A DNA stretch of 64,000 bases from Bacteroidota bacterium (lineage in GTDB: Bacteria; Bacteroidota; Bacteroidia; Chitinophagales; LD1), in assembly GCA_947479455.1 (NCBI GenBank), contig CANJZE010000006.1, positions 97,717 to 161,716 on the forward strand. Direction: 5' to 3'. The translations under genes were made by a program, and so were the position numbers. Below are positions 61,212 through 64,000 of this stretch, piece by piece (the stretch's first letter is position 1; every line of letters begins with the position of its first letter). Under the pieces are notes generated by a model. That model ran no database searches and was not told where the DNA came from. It worked only from the letters and a program-made list of their open reading frames with translations.

Positions 61212-62753
61212 ATGAAAACAAAAATATTAATTGTCGAGCACGACCCAAACGATATTGAGTTAATTCAACATGAGTTGAAGAAAGGGAATGTCAATTATAT
61301 AGCAGAAATAGTTGAAACCGGAAATGCTTACGAAAATGCTCTTCGCAATTTTGAGCCTGATATTATACTTTCCGATTATTCTCTGCCAAATTTTGACGGA
61401 CCTGCCGCTTTTGAGATAAGAGAAAAACTATCGCCCCACACACCGTTTATTTTTGTTTCGGGAACTATTGGTGAAGAAAACTCTATTGAGTTAATCAAAA
61501 ACGGGGTAACCGATTATGCGCTGAAAGACAGACTGTTCACGCTAACTACAAAAGTGAACCGCGCAATAAAAGAAGCGAAAGAGAAAAGAGAAAAGGAACA
61601 AGCCAAAGAATCGCTCCTGCAATCTGAAATGAACCTTCGTGCTGTTTTCGACAATACCGATACGGGCTTTTTATTGCTTGATACTTCGTTTAATATTATT
61701 TTATTCAACAAAAGGGCTAATCATATCGCCAACCTTACGTTTGGTTTTAAGTTGGAGGAGAATCAAAATTTTATCGGTTTGCTGCTGCCCGAAAGGAAAA
61801 CAATATTTACAGGCAGATTTTCGGAGGTGCTTAAAGGAAAATCAATCCATTATGAAACTGATTATCCGCAGGCAGATGGAACTGTTAGTTGGTGCAGCAT
61901 AAACGGTAATCCGGTATTTGACCAAAACGGTAAAGTAGTTGAAATTTGTTTTGCACTAAATGACATTACAGAACGTAAAAAAGCAGAAGACCAAATCAGG
62001 GAGTTAAATGAAACCCTTGAAGAGCGGGTAAAAACGCGGACTTTTGAGTTGGAAGAGTCCAATAAAGCTTTAGATGTATTCTCCGCTGCCGTATCGCATG
62101 ATTTGCGCGCTCCGGTGCGCGCCTTGAATGGTTTTTTGAACATCATTAAAAAGGAATACGAGCCTTCCTTCAATCCCGATCTGAAAGAATTATGCGGATA
62201 TATTGACAGCAGCGGCAAAAGAATAAATATCATTATAGAAGACCTGCTCAAACTTGCCAAATACGGGAAAGCAAATCTTAAACTAACGATGGTTGACCTA
62301 AACGATTTGGTAAATAAAGTTTGGGGTGATGTTAGTTTTTTTTCGTCACATCAGGCGGTGCTGGAAATAGCTAAACTGCCAAAGGTGTATGCCGATGTTT
62401 CGTTGATAGAACAGGTATTAGTAAACCTTCTTTCAAACGCTATCAAATATTCTTCGAAGGAAGAAAAGCCGGTAATTAAATTAGGATATGAAAAAGCAGA
62501 TGGAACCACGACCATTTTTGTGAAAGATAACGGAGTAGGTTTTGATATGAAGCATTATAACAAACTGTTTGGTGCTTTTCAGCGGCTGCATGGAATGAGC
62601 GAATTTGAAGGCACCGGAATCGGGCTGCTGCTGGTGAAACAAATTATTGAAAAACACGGAGGAAGTGTATGGGCAGAAAGCAAAACAGGCGAGGGAGCCA
62701 TCTTTTATTTTTCATTACCGGATAACGACAACCAGTATGAACAGGCAGCTTAA
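61212..62753 (+). CDS. Hybrid REC-PAS-histidine kinase
   Basis: A 513-residue protein with three parts: an N-terminal receiver domain (about 1-125, phosphoacceptor D55 in IILSDYSLPNFDG), a PAS domain (about 135-255, ending ALNDITERKKAED), and a transmitter (H296 in AAVSHDLRAPVRALNG, then NAIKYSSKEEKPVI, DNGVGFDMKHYNKLFGAF and EFEGTGIGL). Its receiver would accept phosphate from another kinase, placing it mid-relay. It is 9 bases after the single receiver gene and overlaps the next receiver gene by 17 bases. Confidence 0.88.
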   Translation: MKTKILIVEHDPNDIELIQHELKKGNVNYIAEIVETGNAYENALRNFEPDIILSDYSLPNFDGPAAFEIREKLSPHTPFIFVSGTIGEENSIELIKNGVTDYALKDRLFTLTTKVNRAIKEAKEKREKEQAKESLLQSEMNLRAVFDNTDTGFLLLDTSFNIILFNKRANHIANLTFGFKLEENQNFIGLLLPERKTIFTGRFSEVLKGKSIHYETDYPQADGTVSWCSINGNPVFDQNGKVVEICFALNDITERKKAEDQIRELNETLEERVKTRTFELEESNKALDVFSAAVSHDLRAPVRALNGFLNIIKKEYEPSFNPDLKELCGYIDSSGKRINIIIEDLLKLAKYGKANLKLTMVDLNDLVNKVWGDVSFFSSHQAVLEIAKLPKVYADVSLIEQVLVNLLSNAIKYSSKEEKPVIKLGYEKADGTTTIFVKDNGVGFDMKHYNKLFGAFQRLHGMSEFEGTGIGLLLVKQIIEKHGGSVWAESKTGEGAIFYFSLPDNDNQYEQAA

Positions 62754-63156
62754 GGTTTTATTGATTGAAGATAATGAGAATGATGCCATCTTAACGCTTC
62801 GGTATCTTAAACGACATTGGGCGGAGGTAAAACACTTGCAGGTGTATTCAATTGATAAACTAACTGCCGCCTTAAAATCAGATTGGGATGTTATCCTGAG
62901 TGATTTTAATCTTCCGGGTTTTGACGGAATGACTGCACTGCGGATTATACGGGAAAGCGGAATCAACACACCTTTCATACTCATATCGGGTGAGGTGTCG
63001 GAGGATGTTGCTTCGCTCATGATGCGCCTTGGTGCGAATGATTATGTAATGAAAGATAACCTGAACCGGTTAGCCCCTGCTATTTTGAGAGAACTTAAAT
63101 TGGGTAGTATTAAGGTTGGAGAAGTTAAGTCGAATAATGAGGAGAAAACAGAATAA
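62737..63156 (+). CDS. Response regulator receiver protein
   Basis: The start at 62737 (MNRQLKVLLIEDNENDAI) gives 139 residues. Phosphoacceptor D56 is in VILSDFNLPGFDG; FILISGEVSED and DYVMKDNL complete the receiver pattern. The ATG lies inside the previous kinase gene, a coupling overlap. The frame continues after its TAA (63154-63156) into the MarR-type sequence without a shift, so this may once have been the N-terminal half of a receiver-winged-helix protein. Confidence 0.85.
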   Translation: MNRQLKVLLIEDNENDAILTLRYLKRHWAEVKHLQVYSIDKLTAALKSDWDVILSDFNLPGFDGMTALRIIRESGINTPFILISGEVSEDVASLMMRLGANDYVMKDNLNRLAPAILRELKLGSIKVGEVKSNNEEKTE

Positions 63157-63249
63157 CAAAAGCCGCGTACCATTTCAAATAAATTACTACCCGCTATATT
63201 TCCGGAGGAAAGTAAAGCCATAACCGAGCGGCATAAAGCGGTTATCAAT

Positions 63250-63633
63250 ATGTTGTTTGTTGCTGAATTTATCAGAAAACATCAGTCAGCAATTTTGGAA
63301 AAACAAAATCTTACACTGCCGCGGCTTGATATTTTGAGGATACTCAAACGGGTTTTTCCGGAGAGCATCACAATAACGAATATTAAGGAAGAAATGATTT
63401 ATAAAACCATTGACCATTCAAGAATGATTGATAAAATGAAAAGGGAAGGTTTGGTTAACGCCACAAAGAATAAAACAACTAAAGAAATCGCAATTACCGT
63501 ACGAGGTTTGGATGCATTGAGTGCAGCCGATAAATATTATGATGAAATGTTTTTAGCAGAAAATTATCTTACAGAAGAAAATGCAAGAAAAATAAATGAA
63601 GCGCTGCAAGAAACGTTAGGAAAGATAAAGTAG
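63250..63633 (+). CDS. MarR-type winged-helix regulator, start uncertain
   Basis: From the ATG at 63250 the 127-residue frame has the MarR core: LTLPRLDILRILKRVFPESI, ITNIKEEMIYKTIDHSRMID, GLVNATKNKTTKEIAITVRG. But the usual MarR N-terminal helix is present upstream in the same frame (SNKLLPAIFPEESKAITERH, then KAVIN), back to the TAA of the preceding receiver gene, and no ATG, GTG or TTG occurs before 63250. Either a non-standard start is used or the N-terminus was cut off by a stop codon. It is the only apparent DNA-binding output of the cluster. Confidence 0.7.
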   Translation: MLFVAEFIRKHQSAILEKQNLTLPRLDILRILKRVFPESITITNIKEEMIYKTIDHSRMIDKMKREGLVNATKNKTTKEIAITVRGLDALSAADKYYDEMFLAENYLTEENARKINEALQETLGKIK

Positions 63634-63657
63634 TAGTTTGTTCTAATAGCAACATGT

Positions 63658-63685
63658 AACCCCGCACCAAAGCGGGGTTTGGTGT
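63658..63685 (+). terminator. Terminator at the end of the sensing cluster
   Basis: AACCCCGC (63658-63665) pairs with GCGGGGTT (63672-63679) and is followed by T-rich sequence. About 25 bases past the MarR-type stop codon. Confidence 0.7.
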
Positions 63686-64000
63686 TTGTATTCGGCTGTT
63701 GCGCGTTGGCGCAAAATAAATGGGATGATTCCTTTGAATAAAAATAGACGAGCATCATCGCTTTTATTTTGCTGAAGAATAGCCAAACGGCTTTGCCGAA
63801 GTTTTTGTATTTGTCACAAAAGAGAACTGAAAAATGTACCGACTAAACTTGTTGTCTTGTCCTGAAATAGGTTGACTATTTTTGTTAGAAAATAGAAAAG
63901 GTTTTCCGAGTTTTTTCTTGCACAAAATGAAGTTTGATTTTTGAAGTGAGGCGTTATTCACGCCTCCTTCATTTCGTGATTCCTGCTTTCGGCACTATCC
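63686..64000. other. Right-edge non-coding stretch, possible IS end
   Basis: No gene was recognised in this 315-base stretch. TGTCCTGAAATAGGTTGACT (63858-63877) resembles the terminal sequence seen at the ends of IS3-family elements in Bacteroidota, but no transposase is in the window; if real, the element would lie beyond the right edge or be a relic. Confidence 0.25.

Overview
The window is a chromosomal stretch of a Bacteroidota bacterium, most likely in or near Chitinophagales/Sphingobacteriia; lineage is inferred from gene content only. Pointers: two TonB-dependent receptors with an N-terminal carboxypeptidase-regulatory-like domain, a giant SprB-repeat protein ending in a gliding-motility-associated (type B, T9SS) C-terminal domain, a protein with a type A T9SS sorting tail, WG repeats, a three-subunit Sdh/Frd complex of the Bacteroidota type, AT-rich spacers, start codons without clear Shine-Dalgarno sequences, and several promoters matching the Bacteroidota -33/-7 pattern (TAnnTTTG at -7). 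The only mobile features are small GxxExxY elements and a possible IS end at the right edge.

Layout. 1-13.9 kb: a cut-off 2OG-Fe(II) oxygenase, a small SET protein, two TonB-dependent receptors, xerD-like/aroQ, lpdA, rplS, glutaryl-CoA dehydrogenase, folB and secreted lipoproteins. 14.1-22.4 kb: one 2,749-residue surface protein with 34 tandem SprB repeats. 22.6-22.8 kb: tRNA-Ser(UGA) followed by a 5'-truncated tRNA-Ser(CGA) relic. 22.9-33.8 kb: purL, a TMTC-like membrane/TPR protein, a LuxE-like acyl-protein synthetase with two unknown membrane proteins, and an unusual UbiA-like/GT4 fusion. 33.8-49.5 kb: mostly housekeeping and envelope genes (epimerase, queuosine-precursor transporter, radical SAM, HtrA protease, dapF, ftsK-lolA) plus a decayed T9SS tail. 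49.7-56.0 kb: pabB, a polysaccharide flippase and sdhCAB.

56.0-63.7 kb is the most unusual part: a heme-based gas-sensing and phosphorelay locus. It holds a free-standing H-NOX, a free-standing HNOBA protein (the domain that follows H-NOX in soluble guanylyl cyclase), a second H-NOX, a PAS histidine kinase, a single-domain receiver, a REC-PAS-histidine kinase, another receiver and a MarR-type DNA-binding protein, all on the + strand. A class III nucleotidyl cyclase catalytic domain lacking its 5' end lies divergently upstream, so all sGC module types sit within about 2 kb. The locus is interrupted twice by GxxExxY elements: one intact (PD-(D/E)XK-like gene inside arrays of short repeated words) and one deletion derivative keeping its inverted repeats and the first 24 codons. 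A third, gene-less inverted word repeat lies between sdhB and sdhA.

Limits: everything was read by eye. Family assignments rest on recognised motifs, repeat counts and coordinates were hand-counted, and no database search was possible.
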